Shown: positions 1 through 8,409, counted from the first letter of the stretch. The stretch is 64,000 nucleotides of DNA from Streptomyces sp. WAC 01529 (GCF_003945545.1 NZ_CP029617.1:8025001-8089000); one strand, 5' to 3'. A program made the numbers and translations. The notes: generated by a model from the sequence alone, not told the origin.

Positions 1-2
1 GC

Positions 3-19
3 GGCATCGCGACGATGCC
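3..19 (-). terminator. Short hairpin downstream of the CYP102-like gene
   Basis: Arms GGCATCG (3-9) and CGATGCC (13-19) pair perfectly around a 3-nt loop. The hairpin starts about 37 nt after the stop of the minus-strand P450 gene. There is no U tract, which is common for Streptomyces terminators. It sits at the window edge, so its role is inferred only. Confidence 0.4.
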
Positions 20-56
20 ACCTCCACTGTGGCGCAAGGGTCTGACAATCGCGTTC

Positions 57-1538
57 CTACGCGGCCGGTGAGCGGCGCGTGAGCCGCAAAGTGAGGCCGT
101 CCGGCATGAGGGTCAGACGCTCGGCGACGCGCAGCCGGTAGCCGGGGTCGGCGTGCAGGTCGTAGCGGCGCAGCAGCAGACCCAGCACCAACGTCGCCTC
201 ATGCAGCGCGAACTGACGTCCGATACAGGCCCGCGCGCCCGTGCCGAACGGCTTGAAGACATGGGCGGGCCTCGCCCGTACCGCCGAAGGGGCGAACCGG
301 TCGGGGTCGAACTCGTCGGGCCGCTCGCCCCACGCGGCCGGATCGCGGTGCAGCATCGTCGCGAGGACCAGCGCCCACGCTCCCCGGCGCATCGGGTGCA
401 CGCCCCCCAGCACGGTGTCCTGGCGGGCCTCCCGTGCGAACGCGGGAGCGGTCGGCCACAGCCGCAGCGACTCGTCGAGCACCCGGCGCAGATAGCGCAC
501 TTTGGCCACCTGCTCGTACGCGGGCTCCCCCTCGGCGCCCCACACCTCGTCCACCTCGGCCCGCGCGCGGGAGAGCACTTCCGGGGAACGCGACAAGTAG
601 TGCAGCGCGAAGGAGAGCGCCCCGGACGTCGTCTCGTGCCCCGCGACCAGGAAGGTGATGACCTGTCGGCGGATGTTCTCCGGAGACAGCCGCTCCCCGG
701 TCTCGGGGTGAGCCACCTCCAGCATGCGGTCGAGCAGATCCCCCTGACCTCCCGAACTGGACGCGGCGCGGCGCGCGGCGACCACCGCGTCGACGGTGCG
801 GTTGAGGTACGCCATGTCGGCGTCGTTGCGCCGCACCGCTCCGCGCAGCAGCACCGGCGTCAGCAGCGGCGGAACGACATTGCGCCGCTGTGCGAAGGAG
901 AGTGTGCCGACCATGGCCCGCACGAAGGGATGCGGCGCCGACCGCTCGAAGGAGCCGAAGTCATGGCCGAAACCCGTGCGGGCGATCGTCTCCAGCGTCA
1001 GCTTCGTCATGTCGCCCGGCACATCCACCGCCCGGCCCGCTGCCTCCCACTCGTCCCAGCGCGCGGTCAGCCGGCGCGCCACGTCCAGCATCAGCGGGTG
1101 GTAGCCCGCCATCGCCTCGCGGCTGAACCCGGGGGCGAGTATGTCGTGCGCCAGCTGCCAGTTGGGCTCGTGGTTGTACGCCGTGAAGAGCCCGTCGCCC
1201 GCGACCGGACGGAGGTTGGCCACCCCCAGCCCCACATGCTTGGCGAAGCGCGTCTCGTCCGCCAGGTCGGCGGCGAGAGCGGCGCCCCACACGAAGACGA
1301 ACTCCTTGCCGAACGCCTTGCGCCGGAAGATCGGCCCCAGCCTGCGCCCCATCCGCATCGAGTCCTGCAACGGCGTCCGCACGTCGGCGCCGAGGACGTC
1401 GCCGAGGAACGGCAGGCGGCGCGGCGGGTGCGGTATCCGGTGCAGTTCGGGCCAGCCCAGCTCCGCGCTGCGGAAGCCCTTGGGCGGCGGGCCCACCGGC
1501 TCCGTCGGCCCCGCCGCGGACCGCGTCGTCTGCGCCAT
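57..1538 (-). CDS. Cytochrome P450, CYP102-like heme domain without reductase
   Basis: A 493-aa heme monooxygenase. The I-helix oxygen motif AGHETT is at residues 299-304, the K-helix ESLR at 356-359, and the heme loop FGTGARACIG has Cys438. The N-terminal segments (GDGLFTAYNHEPNW, HDILAPGFS, EDM-like PGDMTKLTLETIARTGF) match the heme domain of self-sufficient P450 BM3 fatty-acid hydroxylases (CYP102), as in the stand-alone CYP102B proteins of Streptomyces. No FMN/FAD reductase domain follows, so electrons must come from separate partners. The ATG at 1538 is preferred over one 10 codons upstream because AAGGGAG lies 8 nt before it. The gene is divergent from a TetR gene, which is the likely regulator. 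Substrate is unknown; fatty acids are a family-based guess. Confidence 0.9.
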   Translation of the reverse strand: MAQTTRSAAGPTEPVGPPPKGFRSAELGWPELHRIPHPPRRLPFLGDVLGADVRTPLQDSMRMGRRLGPIFRRKAFGKEFVFVWGAALAADLADETRFAKHVGLGVANLRPVAGDGLFTAYNHEPNWQLAHDILAPGFSREAMAGYHPLMLDVARRLTARWDEWEAAGRAVDVPGDMTKLTLETIARTGFGHDFGSFERSAPHPFVRAMVGTLSFAQRRNVVPPLLTPVLLRGAVRRNDADMAYLNRTVDAVVAARRAASSSGGQGDLLDRMLEVAHPETGERLSPENIRRQVITFLVAGHETTSGALSFALHYLSRSPEVLSRARAEVDEVWGAEGEPAYEQVAKVRYLRRVLDESLRLWPTAPAFAREARQDTVLGGVHPMRRGAWALVLATMLHRDPAAWGERPDEFDPDRFAPSAVRARPAHVFKPFGTGARACIGRQFALHEATLVLGLLLRRYDLHADPGYRLRVAERLTLMPDGLTLRLTRRSPAA

Positions 1539-1577
1539 GTGCCCATCTCCCTTGCGCGGCGGGCCCATTGGGGCCTG

Positions 1578-1631
1578 TTATACGTGGGTTCAATAAGAGT
1601 TCCCAGTCTGGGGCCGCTATTGAATTCACGT
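1578..1631. promoter_or_regulatory. Probable TetR operator pair between P450 and regulator
   Basis: ACGTGGGTTCAATA (1582-1595) and TATTGAATTCACGT (1618-1631) are inverted copies that match at 12 of 14 positions, with a 22-nt spacer. They fill the 109-nt gap between the divergent P450 and TetR genes. Each copy also has its own small dyad (TTAT...ATAA, TTGA...TCAA), so they may be two operators rather than one. Placement fits autoregulation plus control of the P450. Confidence 0.6.
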
Positions 1632-1647
1632 CAAGTAAGGTGCCCGC

Positions 1648-2256
1648 ATGGCCGCGAACCCACCGGAGCGCACGCGCCGCAGAATGAGCACCGAGGAGCG
1701 GCGTGAGCAGCTGCTTTCGGTCGGGGCGCGACTGTTCGCACAGAAGCCGTACGACGATGTGTGGATCGAGCGGGTCGCGGAGATCGCGGGCGTCTCACGC
1801 GGCCTCCTGTACCACTACTTCCCCGCCAAACGGGACTTCTTCGCCGCCGTCGTGCAGCGCGAGAGCGAGCGCATGCTGCGCCTGACGGCGGCCGTGCCCG
1901 GCCTCCCGGTGCGGGAGCAGATCAGCGCCGGGCTCGACGCGTTCCTCGGCTATGTGGAGAGCCACGCGCAGGGTTTCCGCGCCTTCCACCGGGCGGAGGC
2001 GGCGGGCGACCCGCTGGTCCGCGAGGTCTACGGGCGGGGCCTCGCCGCCCAGGAGCGGCAGATCCTCGCGGCCCTCGCGGCGGACCCGGACGCGGCGGAC
2101 CTCATCCGGGACCCGCCCGCGCTGCGCCTCGCGGTGCGGGGCTGGCTCGCCTTCATGGTCGCCGTCTGCCTGGAGTGGCTGGCCGAACCGGAGCTGACGC
2201 GCGCACAGGTACGGGACCTCTGCGCCAGGGCGCTGCTGGGCGCGATCACGCGCTGA
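1648..2256 (+). CDS. TetR/AcrR-family transcriptional regulator
   Basis: A 202-aa protein. The N-terminal helix-turn-helix (residues about 13-60) includes RVAEIAGVSRGLLYHYFPAK, typical of TetR regulators; the remainder is a helical ligand-binding and dimer domain. GTAAGG is 7 nt before the ATG. The gene is divergent from the CYP102-like P450 across a symmetric operator, so it most likely represses that P450 and itself and is released by a substrate-like ligand. The regulatory link is inference from position. The stop codon lies in the first unit of a 15-bp tandem repeat. Confidence 0.9.
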   Translation: MAANPPERTRRRMSTEERREQLLSVGARLFAQKPYDDVWIERVAEIAGVSRGLLYHYFPAKRDFFAAVVQRESERMLRLTAAVPGLPVREQISAGLDAFLGYVESHAQGFRAFHRAEAAGDPLVREVYGRGLAAQERQILAALAADPDAADLIRDPPALRLAVRGWLAFMVAVCLEWLAEPELTRAQVRDLCARALLGAITR

Positions 2257-2306
2257 GCCGCCCCGCGCTGAGCCGTCCCGCGCTGAGCCGTCGTCACGCG
2301 CTGAGG
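2249..2306. repeat. 15-bp tandem repeat over convergent gene ends
   Basis: Three contiguous copies of CGCGCTGAGCCGYCS (2249-2263, 2264-2278, 2279-2293) plus a partial fourth (2297-2306). The first copy contains the TetR stop codon; the partial copy encodes the C terminus of the convergent HAD gene. This looks like local slippage duplication in a 37-nt gap. Confidence 0.7.
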
Positions 2307-2932
2307 CGCAGCGCCTCCCGCAGTCGGGCGGGGGTGGTGAAGAGGTGGCCGCGGATGCCGCTCGCCCCGGCGGCACGGATGTTGTCCTCGCGGTCGTCGA
2401 CGAAGAGCACCCGCTCCGGCTCGGCGCCCAGGGCGTCCAGGCACCAGCGGTAGGCGCCCGGCTCGGGCTTGGCGTGGCCGATGCGGCAGGAGAAGCCGCG
2501 CACCTGGAAGTGCTTGAGCCAGGGGTGCCGTCCTTCGTAGTGGACGGCCAGCTCCTCGGGGATGTTGGAGAGCAGCGCGATCGGCCTGCCCGCCGCGGCC
2601 AGTTCCTCGACCAGCGCGACCATCGTGTCGTCGACGGAGCTCCAGCTGGCGATGTCCGCCTCGATGAGCCGCGCGATCCGGTGCGGCCCGAAGTCCGTGC
2701 CGAGCGCGTCGGCCACGCCCCGCCAGTAGTCGAAGCCGGCTATGTCCCCACGGTCGTACGGCTGACGCAGCCCCCAGTACGCCTCCCAGAACCGCGACTC
2801 GGGAACGTCGGCGAGGGCGGTCAGACGCGCCTTGCCGTCCTCGGACTGGTGGCGCGCGATGACGCCGAACATGTCGAAGAGCAGGATGTCGTGCGCGGGG
2901 CCATTCACCGGGTCGTTCATCAGATCACTCAC
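2294..2932 (-). CDS. HAD-superfamily hydrolase
   Basis: A 212-aa cytosolic HAD-fold protein. Motif I is LLFDMFGVI near residue 20 with the nucleophilic Asp (the second Asp of classic DxD is replaced, as in the YihX/epoxide-hydrolase-like group). Motif II is LLSNIPEE, motif III the Lys in IGHAKPEPGAYRWCL, and motif IV VLFVDDREDNI. A small-molecule phosphatase or dehalogenase role is possible; substrate is unknown. The GTG start lies 3 nt after the stop of the upstream DeoR gene, so the two are translationally coupled. An ATG four codons in is an alternative start. Confidence 0.85.
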   Translation of the reverse strand: MSDLMNDPVNGPAHDILLFDMFGVIARHQSEDGKARLTALADVPESRFWEAYWGLRQPYDRGDIAGFDYWRGVADALGTDFGPHRIARLIEADIASWSSVDDTMVALVEELAAAGRPIALLSNIPEELAVHYEGRHPWLKHFQVRGFSCRIGHAKPEPGAYRWCLDALGAEPERVLFVDDREDNIRAAGASGIRGHLFTTPARLREALRLSA

Positions 2933-2935
2933 AGG

Positions 2936-3733
2936 TCATACCTTTCGTACGGTCACGCCCGCCGCGGCCAGTGCGTCGGTCTCCTCGTCGGCCGCGCCGT
3001 CGTCGGTGACGACGGCGTGCAGGGCGGCGACGGGTGTGACGAAGGCCAGGGCGGTACGGGAGAGTTTGGCGGCGGCCGCGACGGCGATGACGCGACGGGC
3101 CGAGGCGATCGCGGCGCGCTTGACGGCGGCGTCGTCCAGGTCATAGGCGGTCAGGCCGTCCGCCGCGGTCAGCCCGCAGCATCCGATGACGGCGGTGTCG
3201 AACCGCAGGGCGGCCAGTGAGGCCGTGGTCAGCTGGCCGGTCAGGGCAAGCTCGCCGGGGCGCGGCTGCCCGCCCGGCACGAGCAGCGTCACCTGGGGCG
3301 CACCGGCCAGCGCGTTCACCGCGTGCAGGGAGAGCGGCATCACGGTCAGCCGGCGCTGCTCGAGAACGCGGGCGACCTCCAGACAGGTCGTGCCGCTGTC
3401 CACGACGACGGACTCCCCGTCGGCGATCAGCCCGGAGACCTCGGCGGCGATACGTCTCTTGACGTCCAGGCCCTCCTGCTCCCGCAGCGCGAACGGAGGC
3501 TCCTCGCCCCGCAGCAGCAGACTTCGCGCACCGCCGCGGTAGCGCTCGAGGACGCCCTGGTCGGCCAGGACCTCCAGATCGCGCCGGATGGTCATCTCGG
3601 AGGCGCCGGTGAGCCCGGCGAGTTCCGTGACGCCGATCCGGCCCGCCTCGCGCACGGCGTCGGTGATCTGCCGCAGTCGGTCTCTGCCGCTGACGGCTCT
3701 GCTTGCGCTGTCTCTGCTCGTAGGGGAAGGCAC
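2936..3733 (-). CDS. DeoR-family transcriptional regulator
   Basis: About 265 aa from a GTG at 3733. The N-terminal winged helix contains GVTELAGLTGASEMTIRRDLEVL and the C-terminal sugar-phosphate sensor domain contains VDSGTTCLEVARVL and the GCCGLTAADGLT segment, as in DeoR/GlpR/FruR proteins. The frame is open to an ATG at 3781, but that longer version would place the inverted repeats at 3744-3793 inside the coding region, so the later start is preferred; it has no clear Shine-Dalgarno sequence and may be leaderless. It is coupled to the HAD hydrolase, suggesting that a phosphorylated sugar is both effector and substrate. Confidence 0.85.
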   Translation of the reverse strand: MPSPTSRDSASRAVSGRDRLRQITDAVREAGRIGVTELAGLTGASEMTIRRDLEVLADQGVLERYRGGARSLLLRGEEPPFALREQEGLDVKRRIAAEVSGLIADGESVVVDSGTTCLEVARVLEQRRLTVMPLSLHAVNALAGAPQVTLLVPGGQPRPGELALTGQLTTASLAALRFDTAVIGCCGLTAADGLTAYDLDDAAVKRAAIASARRVIAVAAAAKLSRTALAFVTPVAALHAVVTDDGAADEETDALAAAGVTVRKV

Positions 3734-3743
3734 AAGGCAATTT

Positions 3744-3793
3744 GAACACCGAACGTGTTCGTTAAGCAAGCTTTCGAACATGTCAGATGTTCG
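3744..3793. promoter_or_regulatory. Clustered CGAAC/GTTCG inverted repeats, likely DeoR operators
   Basis: A dyad CGAACGTGTTCG (3750-3761) and a second dyad with arms CGAACAT (3775-3781) and ATGTTCG (3787-3793) lie just upstream of the DeoR start, with a further GAACA at 3744. Five copies of the GAACA/TGTTC-type half-site occur in 50 nt. The AT-rich, repeated layout contrasts with neighbouring coding DNA and fits an autoregulatory operator. Confidence 0.65.
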
Positions 3794-3806
3794 TTATGGT
3801 CTGACC

Positions 3807-4298
3807 TCAGGGCGCCGGGAAGCCCGCCAGGAAGTGCTCCAAGAGCGCGCGGCGGGCCTCGGGGGTGGCGAGCCGGTCGGCGGCCCAGGCGAAGAAGTCG
3901 TCCGCGAGCGCGTCGGTCCAGTCGTACGCGGGGTCGAAGGCGCCGGGATCCGGTGCCGGGTAAGGGAGTTCCAGGTCAGGCCCGTCTCCGGCCTGCTTCC
4001 CGAGCCCCTCTCCGCCCCGGCGTCCCGCACCGGAGACGGTGAAGCGGCGGGTGCCGTCCGGCAGGGACGCCTGCCGGACGGACACCGCCGCGCAGTCCCA
4101 GCGCCGCGCCCCGTACTGCAGCCAGAGAGTTCCGGTGCCAGGCCCCGACGCGTACAGCGCGGCGGCCGCGTACTCGCCGCCCTGGCGGGGGACGTGCGCG
4201 AAACCGTGACAGGGGCCGGACGCGGGGGACAGGAGCCCCGTCGCGGGGTCCAGGTCCCACACGCGGCCGTGCTGGTCGTAGTCCGCCAGCGCCGTCAT
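3807..4298 (-). CDS. Uncharacterised 163-aa cytosolic protein
   Basis: I do not recognise a family. The N-terminal half is beta-rich with Trp/Tyr/Gly (RVWDLDPATG, TLWLQYGARRWD) and may be a small sandwich fold. A Gly-rich linker follows near residue 95, and the C-terminal half is acidic and helical (DWTDALADDFFAWAADRLATPE). No signal peptide or membrane segment. Its ATG overlaps the TGA of the secreted-protein gene upstream (ATGA at 4295-4298), so the two are co-translated. The pairing of a secreted and a cytosolic product suggests, without proof, effector and partner. Confidence 0.65.
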   Translation of the reverse strand: MTALADYDQHGRVWDLDPATGLLSPASGPCHGFAHVPRQGGEYAAAALYASGPGTGTLWLQYGARRWDCAAVSVRQASLPDGTRRFTVSGAGRRGGEGLGKQAGDGPDLELPYPAPDPGAFDPAYDWTDALADDFFAWAADRLATPEARRALLEHFLAGFPAP

Positions 4299-4849
4299 CG
4301 GCGGCGGGGCTCCAGGCCCAGTTCCTGGTCGACGGCCGCGCTGCTCCTGGTGGAGGCCTCGATCACCGCGGCCCAGCTGCCGTACTTCGCGAACTGCTGG
4401 TCGGCCGTGGGGCCCAGCGGATTGCCGTACTTCTTCATGTTGCGCGCCTCCAGGGCCTCGACGGCCTCGGGGGACATGCCCGCGCGCGTGATGTCCTTGG
4501 CCTCGTTGCGCATGGCGACGAGCGTACGGGCGATCTCCTCGTCCGAACTGCCCGCGGCCCGCATCCGCTCGGCCACCAACTCCATGCCGTCCAGGAGCCG
4601 GTGATAACGCGACCGGGTCTCACGCGCCTCCTCGCGCTGCTCCGGAGTCATCTCCCGGATCATGCAGACGGCGGGGTCGTTGCTGGTGCAGGCGATGCCC
4701 GTCGGGTGAGCCACGGCCGGGACGGCGTGCGCCTGCGCCTGGCCTGTGGGGAGCAGGAAACCACCGACCGCGGTCAGCAACGGGAGCAGGAAGAGGAGCG
4801 TGAAGCGGGCGAGCGGGCCGCCAGGGGCGGGTGCGTACGACGAGGACAT
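4295..4849 (-). CDS. Secreted helical protein of unknown function
   Basis: A 184-aa protein with a hydrophobic export segment (ARFTLLFLLPLLTAVGGFLL, about residues 14-33) and a likely cleavage after AQA-HA. The mature region begins with two Cys (GIACTSNDPAVCMIREM) that could form a disulfide, followed by charged amphipathic helices (TPEQREEARETRSRYHRLL and SSDEEIARTLVAMRNEAKDI) and a C-terminal SWAAVIEASTRSS helix. I do not recognise a catalytic motif. There is no good ribosome site at the ATG. It overlaps the downstream cytosolic gene by 4 nt. Confidence 0.65.
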   Translation of the reverse strand: MSSSYAPAPGGPLARFTLLFLLPLLTAVGGFLLPTGQAQAHAVPAVAHPTGIACTSNDPAVCMIREMTPEQREEARETRSRYHRLLDGMELVAERMRAAGSSDEEIARTLVAMRNEAKDITRAGMSPEAVEALEARNMKKYGNPLGPTADQQFAKYGSWAAVIEASTRSSAAVDQELGLEPRRR

Positions 4850-5025
4850 GGGGAGGGGGATCTCGCTTTCTGCCGGGCGGCGTTCGCCTCGGAGCGGGGG
4901 GCGAAGCGGACGTTACGACGGAACAGCGAGGCCACGTGCGTGCGGCGACGGCGCGTACGGGTGACCGCTCACGCGTCCACCGGATCCGCGGACGCCGACC
5001 GCCCCGGAGGGCGAGAATCCTCGGC

Positions 5026-5547
5026 GTGGACGCGGCACTCGCAGGTCTCATCGGCGCCCTCGGCGGCAGTGTCATCGGCGCGGGCGGGGCCTGGGGCGCG
5101 GCGCTCGTCGCGTTCCGCGGCGCCCGCTACCAGGCGGACCGTCAGGTGGCGGGAGCGCACGAACAGTGGCTGCGCCAGGTCCGGCGTGAGACGTATGCCG
5201 CCTACCTCGCCCAGGTGCGCGCGGCGTACGACATGGCGACGGCGACCACCCGCGGCCTGCGCTGGAACGAGGCGCCCTCCCTCCCCTCGGCCACCGAACT
5301 CCGGCAAATCATCCAGGAGGTGAGGGAGGCGTACGCCCACGTCGAACTCGAAGCCCCCCGGCACATCAGCACGGTGGGATACGAGCTGATGGCGGCCGTG
5401 ACCGCCGTCCTGCTGAAAATCGACGACTGGATCGACGAAGCCCCGTCCACCGCGTCACGGGAATCCGTCGAGGCGCTGCAGAACGCGATAGGCCGAGAGA
5501 TCGCCGACCTCGCGGAGTTGTGCGCGGCGGACATCCACGGCGAGTAG
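5026..5547 (+). CDS. Small membrane-anchored protein of unknown function
   Basis: About 173 aa from a GTG at 5026, with a GGAGG 15 nt upstream (long spacing). One N-terminal transmembrane segment (ALAGLIGALGGSVIGAGGAWGAALVAF, residues 3-29) is followed by a long charged helical cytosolic domain (RYQADRQVAGAHEQWLRQV and later helices) ending in LAELCAADIHGE. Such single-helix anchored proteins are common in streptomycetes; no function is known to me. An upstream in-frame extension exists but reads through low-quality coding sequence. It stands alone on this strand. Confidence 0.6.
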   Translation: MDAALAGLIGALGGSVIGAGGAWGAALVAFRGARYQADRQVAGAHEQWLRQVRRETYAAYLAQVRAAYDMATATTRGLRWNEAPSLPSATELRQIIQEVREAYAHVELEAPRHISTVGYELMAAVTAVLLKIDDWIDEAPSTASRESVEALQNAIGREIADLAELCAADIHGE

Positions 5548-5720
5548 GCGCTGTGCGAGCAGGCACTATGCGAAATATCCGTGCGGAATCGTCACTGCAC
5601 CCGAATCACGCCGGGCGGCGAATCGCCGTATCTCCGTAAGGGTAGGGATCCCCTCATGGACTCCGGAATGACACGCGCCCGCCGATCAGGTGGACCACGC
5701 CCCCTCGCGTCCTGCCAGAC

Positions 5721-7538
5721 GTGACCGATACAGCCCCCGCCCCCGCCAAGACCGCGAAGGCCGCCCCCGAACCCGAGCGCCTGCCCGCCAAGGAGACCTG
5801 GCGCGCCCTGTACCGCCACTTCCGGCCGCACCGCGGCGCCGTGGCCCTCGGCGCCCTGCTCACGCTCACCGGCTCGATGACCGCGCTGGCGCAGCCGCTC
5901 GCGGCCAAAACGCTCGTGGACCGGCTCGGCGGCGACGAGCCGATCGCCGGCATCCTGGTGCTCCTCGGCGCGCTCGTGATCGTCGGCACCGCGATCGAAT
6001 CGGTCGGGTCGTACGTCCTGGAGCGCACCGCCGAGTCCGTGGTGCTCGCCGCCCGGCGCACCCTGATCGGGCGGCTGCTGCGGCTGCGCCTGACTGAGGT
6101 GGAGCGGACCCAGCCCGGCGACCTGATGTCCCGGATCACCTCGGACACCACGCTGCTGCGGGCCGTCACGACCCAGTCCGTGGTCTCGGCGGTCTCCGGC
6201 GGCCTCACCTTCCTCGCGACGATCGCCATGATGGGGCTGATGGACCCGGTACTGCTCGGCGTCACGTTCGGCGTGATCGTGCTGATCGGCGGCGCGGCAT
6301 CGCTGGCCATGCCGAAGATCGCGCAGGCGACCCGGCGCGCCCAGGAGGCGGTCGGCACGATTTCGACCGCGCTTGAGCGGGCGTTCGGCGCTTTCCGTAC
6401 GGTCAAGGCCTCCGGCGCCGAGCGGCGTGAGACGGAAGCGGTACAGGAGGCCGCGCGTGAGGCGTGGCGGCACGGCGTGCGGTCGGCGAAGTGGCAGGCG
6501 GTGGCGGGGAGTTCGGTCGGTCTGGCCGTGCAGGTGTCGTTCCTCGCGGTGCTGGGGATCGGTGGTGCGCGGGTCGCGTCCGGCGCGATCACCGTCTCGA
6601 CGCTGGTGGCCTTCCTGCTCTACCTCTTCTATTTGACCGAGCCCGTGGCGCGCCTTGTCGACGCGGCGTCGCAGTACCAGGTCGGCTCGGCGGCGATCGC
6701 GCGGATCGTGCAGGCGGAGCGACTGGAGACGGAAGAGACGGAAGAGGTAGGGGAGAGGGGCGCGCCGGGGCAGACAGACGCCGCCAGTACAGGCGGACCG
6801 GCCTCGGTGGCCTTCGAGGACGTCACCTTCCGCTACCGCGACGAACTCCCCTACGTCCACCATGGCGTGACCTTCGAGGTGCCCGGCCCCGGCATGACGG
6901 CTTTCGTCGGCCCGTCCGGCGCGGGCAAGACGACCGTCTTTGGCCTCATCGAGCGGTTCTACGAGGCGACGGGCGGGCGGATCCTGGTCGACGGCAGGGA
7001 CGTGAGGGAGTGGCCGCTGGCCGAACTCCGGGCCACCATCGGATACGTGGAGCAGGACGCGCCCGTCCTCGCGGGCACCGTCCGCGAGAACCTCCTCTTC
7101 GCGGCGCCGGACGCCACCGACGCTGAGGTGCGGGACGTTCTCGTACGGGCCCGTCTCGACGGAGTGATCGAGCGGCTGCCCGAGGGGCTGGAGACGGTGG
7201 TCGGCCATCGCGGCTCCAAGCTGTCCGGCGGCGAGCGCCAGCGCGTGGCGATCGCCAGGGCGCTGCTCAGAAAGCCCCGTCTGCTCCTGCTCGACGAGGC
7301 GACCTCGCAGTTGGACGCGGTCAACGAACTGGCGCTGCGGGATGTCGTGACGGAGGTGTCCCGGGAGGTCACCGTCCTGGTGGTGGCGCACCGCTTGTCG
7401 ACGGTGACGCTGGCGGACCGGATCGTGGTGATGGACGCGGGGAAGGTACGCGCGGTCGGCAGGCACGCCGAACTGGTGGCGGCGGACCCGCTCTACGGCG
7501 AGCTGGCGGCGACGCAGTTCCTGGCGGCGTCGGCGTGA
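5721..7538 (+). CDS. ABC multidrug-type exporter, fused permease and ATPase
   Basis: A 605-aa half-transporter that would act as a homodimer in the membrane. The six-helix permease domain spans about residues 35-310; the nucleotide-binding domain has Walker A GPSGAGKTT (about 397-405), signature LSGGERQR (about 501-508) and Walker B LLLLDEAT followed by SQLD and an H-loop VVAHRLSTV. Organisation matches LmrA/BmrA-type exporters. The GTG start has no Shine-Dalgarno sequence and no better in-frame start is visible, so it may be leaderless. No regulator is adjacent, so the substrate cannot be inferred from context. Confidence 0.9.
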   Translation: MTDTAPAPAKTAKAAPEPERLPAKETWRALYRHFRPHRGAVALGALLTLTGSMTALAQPLAAKTLVDRLGGDEPIAGILVLLGALVIVGTAIESVGSYVLERTAESVVLAARRTLIGRLLRLRLTEVERTQPGDLMSRITSDTTLLRAVTTQSVVSAVSGGLTFLATIAMMGLMDPVLLGVTFGVIVLIGGAASLAMPKIAQATRRAQEAVGTISTALERAFGAFRTVKASGAERRETEAVQEAAREAWRHGVRSAKWQAVAGSSVGLAVQVSFLAVLGIGGARVASGAITVSTLVAFLLYLFYLTEPVARLVDAASQYQVGSAAIARIVQAERLETEETEEVGERGAPGQTDAASTGGPASVAFEDVTFRYRDELPYVHHGVTFEVPGPGMTAFVGPSGAGKTTVFGLIERFYEATGGRILVDGRDVREWPLAELRATIGYVEQDAPVLAGTVRENLLFAAPDATDAEVRDVLVRARLDGVIERLPEGLETVVGHRGSKLSGGERQRVAIARALLRKPRLLLLDEATSQLDAVNELALRDVVTEVSREVTVLVVAHRLSTVTLADRIVVMDAGKVRAVGRHAELVAADPLYGELAATQFLAASA

Positions 7539-7584
7539 ACGGTCACGGGCGGCGGCTCGCGTCCCACGGCTGCCACCCGTGGTC

Positions 7585-7590
7585 TACCGT
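7585..7590 (+). promoter_or_regulatory. -10 box of a leaderless promoter
   Basis: TACCGT lies 6 nt before the ATG at 7597, with no ribosome site between them. This TANNNT spacing is typical of leaderless Streptomyces genes. Confidence 0.45.
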
Positions 7591-7596
7591 GACGGC

Positions 7597-8409
7597 ATGA
7601 CGCGTCCGAGCCCCAGCGCGGTGTACGACCGCTATGTCACCCGGATCTTTGAGCAGAGCGCCCAGTTGGTCGCGGCTCTCGACGGCGCGGAGGCCACCGC
7701 GCCCGTGCCTGGCTGTCCTGGGTGGACCCTCGCCCACCTGCTGCGTCACGTCGGCGGCACGCACGGCTGGGCCGAGACGATCGTGCGGACCCGGGCGACC
7801 GCGCCCGTCCCCGACGATCAGGTCAACGAGGTCACGCCCGACGCGGACGACGACATCGCGACGCTGACCGCCTGGCTCACGGAGAGCACGGGCCGGCTCG
7901 TGGACACGCTGCGCGAGGCAGGCCCGGACGCCAGGGTCTGGACGCCTGCCCCGGGCGGCACCCCGCTGGTCTGGGCCCGCCGGATGACGTACGAGACGGT
8001 CGTCCACCGCTTCGACGCGACCGCGGCGGCCGGCGGGACGTACGCCCTGGACGCCGATGTCGCGCGCGACGGCCTCGACGAGTGGCTGCGGTTCAGCACG
8101 CTGCCGCAGGCCTACGCGTCGGAGGCCGAACATGACGCGCTCCTTGGCCCTGGCCGCACGCTCCACTTCCACGCCACTGACGCCTCCGACGGGGCGGGGG
8201 AGTGGTTCATCGACCTGAGCGCGGCCCCCGTCACGGTGAGCCACACCCACAAGAAGGCGACCACGGCGGTACGGGGCCCTCTCACGGACCTCCTGCTCCT
8301 CCTCTACGAACGCCGCACCCCGACCCCCGCGGACGGCATCGAGGTCCTGGGCGACAAGGAACTCCTCACCACATGGACACGGGCAGCGGGACACTGGCTG
8401 CGAAGGTGA
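7597..8409 (+). CDS. Mycothiol-dependent maleylpyruvate isomerase-family protein
   Basis: A 270-aa protein of the DinB/MDMPI fold. The N-terminal four-helix region contains VPGCPGWTLAHLLRHVGGTHGWAE, where the two His of LLRHVGGTH are the usual metal ligands, and TYETVVHRFDA supplies another conserved His. The C-terminal domain (residues about 180-265) with TVSHTHKKATTAVRGPLTDLLLLLYER is the SCP2-like part of this family. Family members use mycothiol as cofactor in actinomycetes, often with unknown substrate. ATG 7597 is preferred over a GTG six codons earlier because of the TACCGT box. Monocistronic. Confidence 0.85.
   Translation: MTRPSPSAVYDRYVTRIFEQSAQLVAALDGAEATAPVPGCPGWTLAHLLRHVGGTHGWAETIVRTRATAPVPDDQVNEVTPDADDDIATLTAWLTESTGRLVDTLREAGPDARVWTPAPGGTPLVWARRMTYETVVHRFDATAAAGGTYALDADVARDGLDEWLRFSTLPQAYASEAEHDALLGPGRTLHFHATDASDGAGEWFIDLSAAPVTVSHTHKKATTAVRGPLTDLLLLLYERRTPTPADGIEVLGDKELLTTWTRAAGHWLRR

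Noticed and set aside
153..1706. Plus-strand frame across the CYP102-like gene
   Set aside because: His/Gln/Arg-rich shadow of the P450; runs into the TetR gene in a different frame.
4831..5025. N-terminal extension of the small membrane protein
   Set aside because: The extension is Arg/Gly-rich, has no ribosome site and overlaps the divergent secreted-protein start.
5592..7466. Minus-strand frame across the ABC transporter
   Set aside because: No fold or motif; the plus strand has Walker A, signature and Walker B in order.
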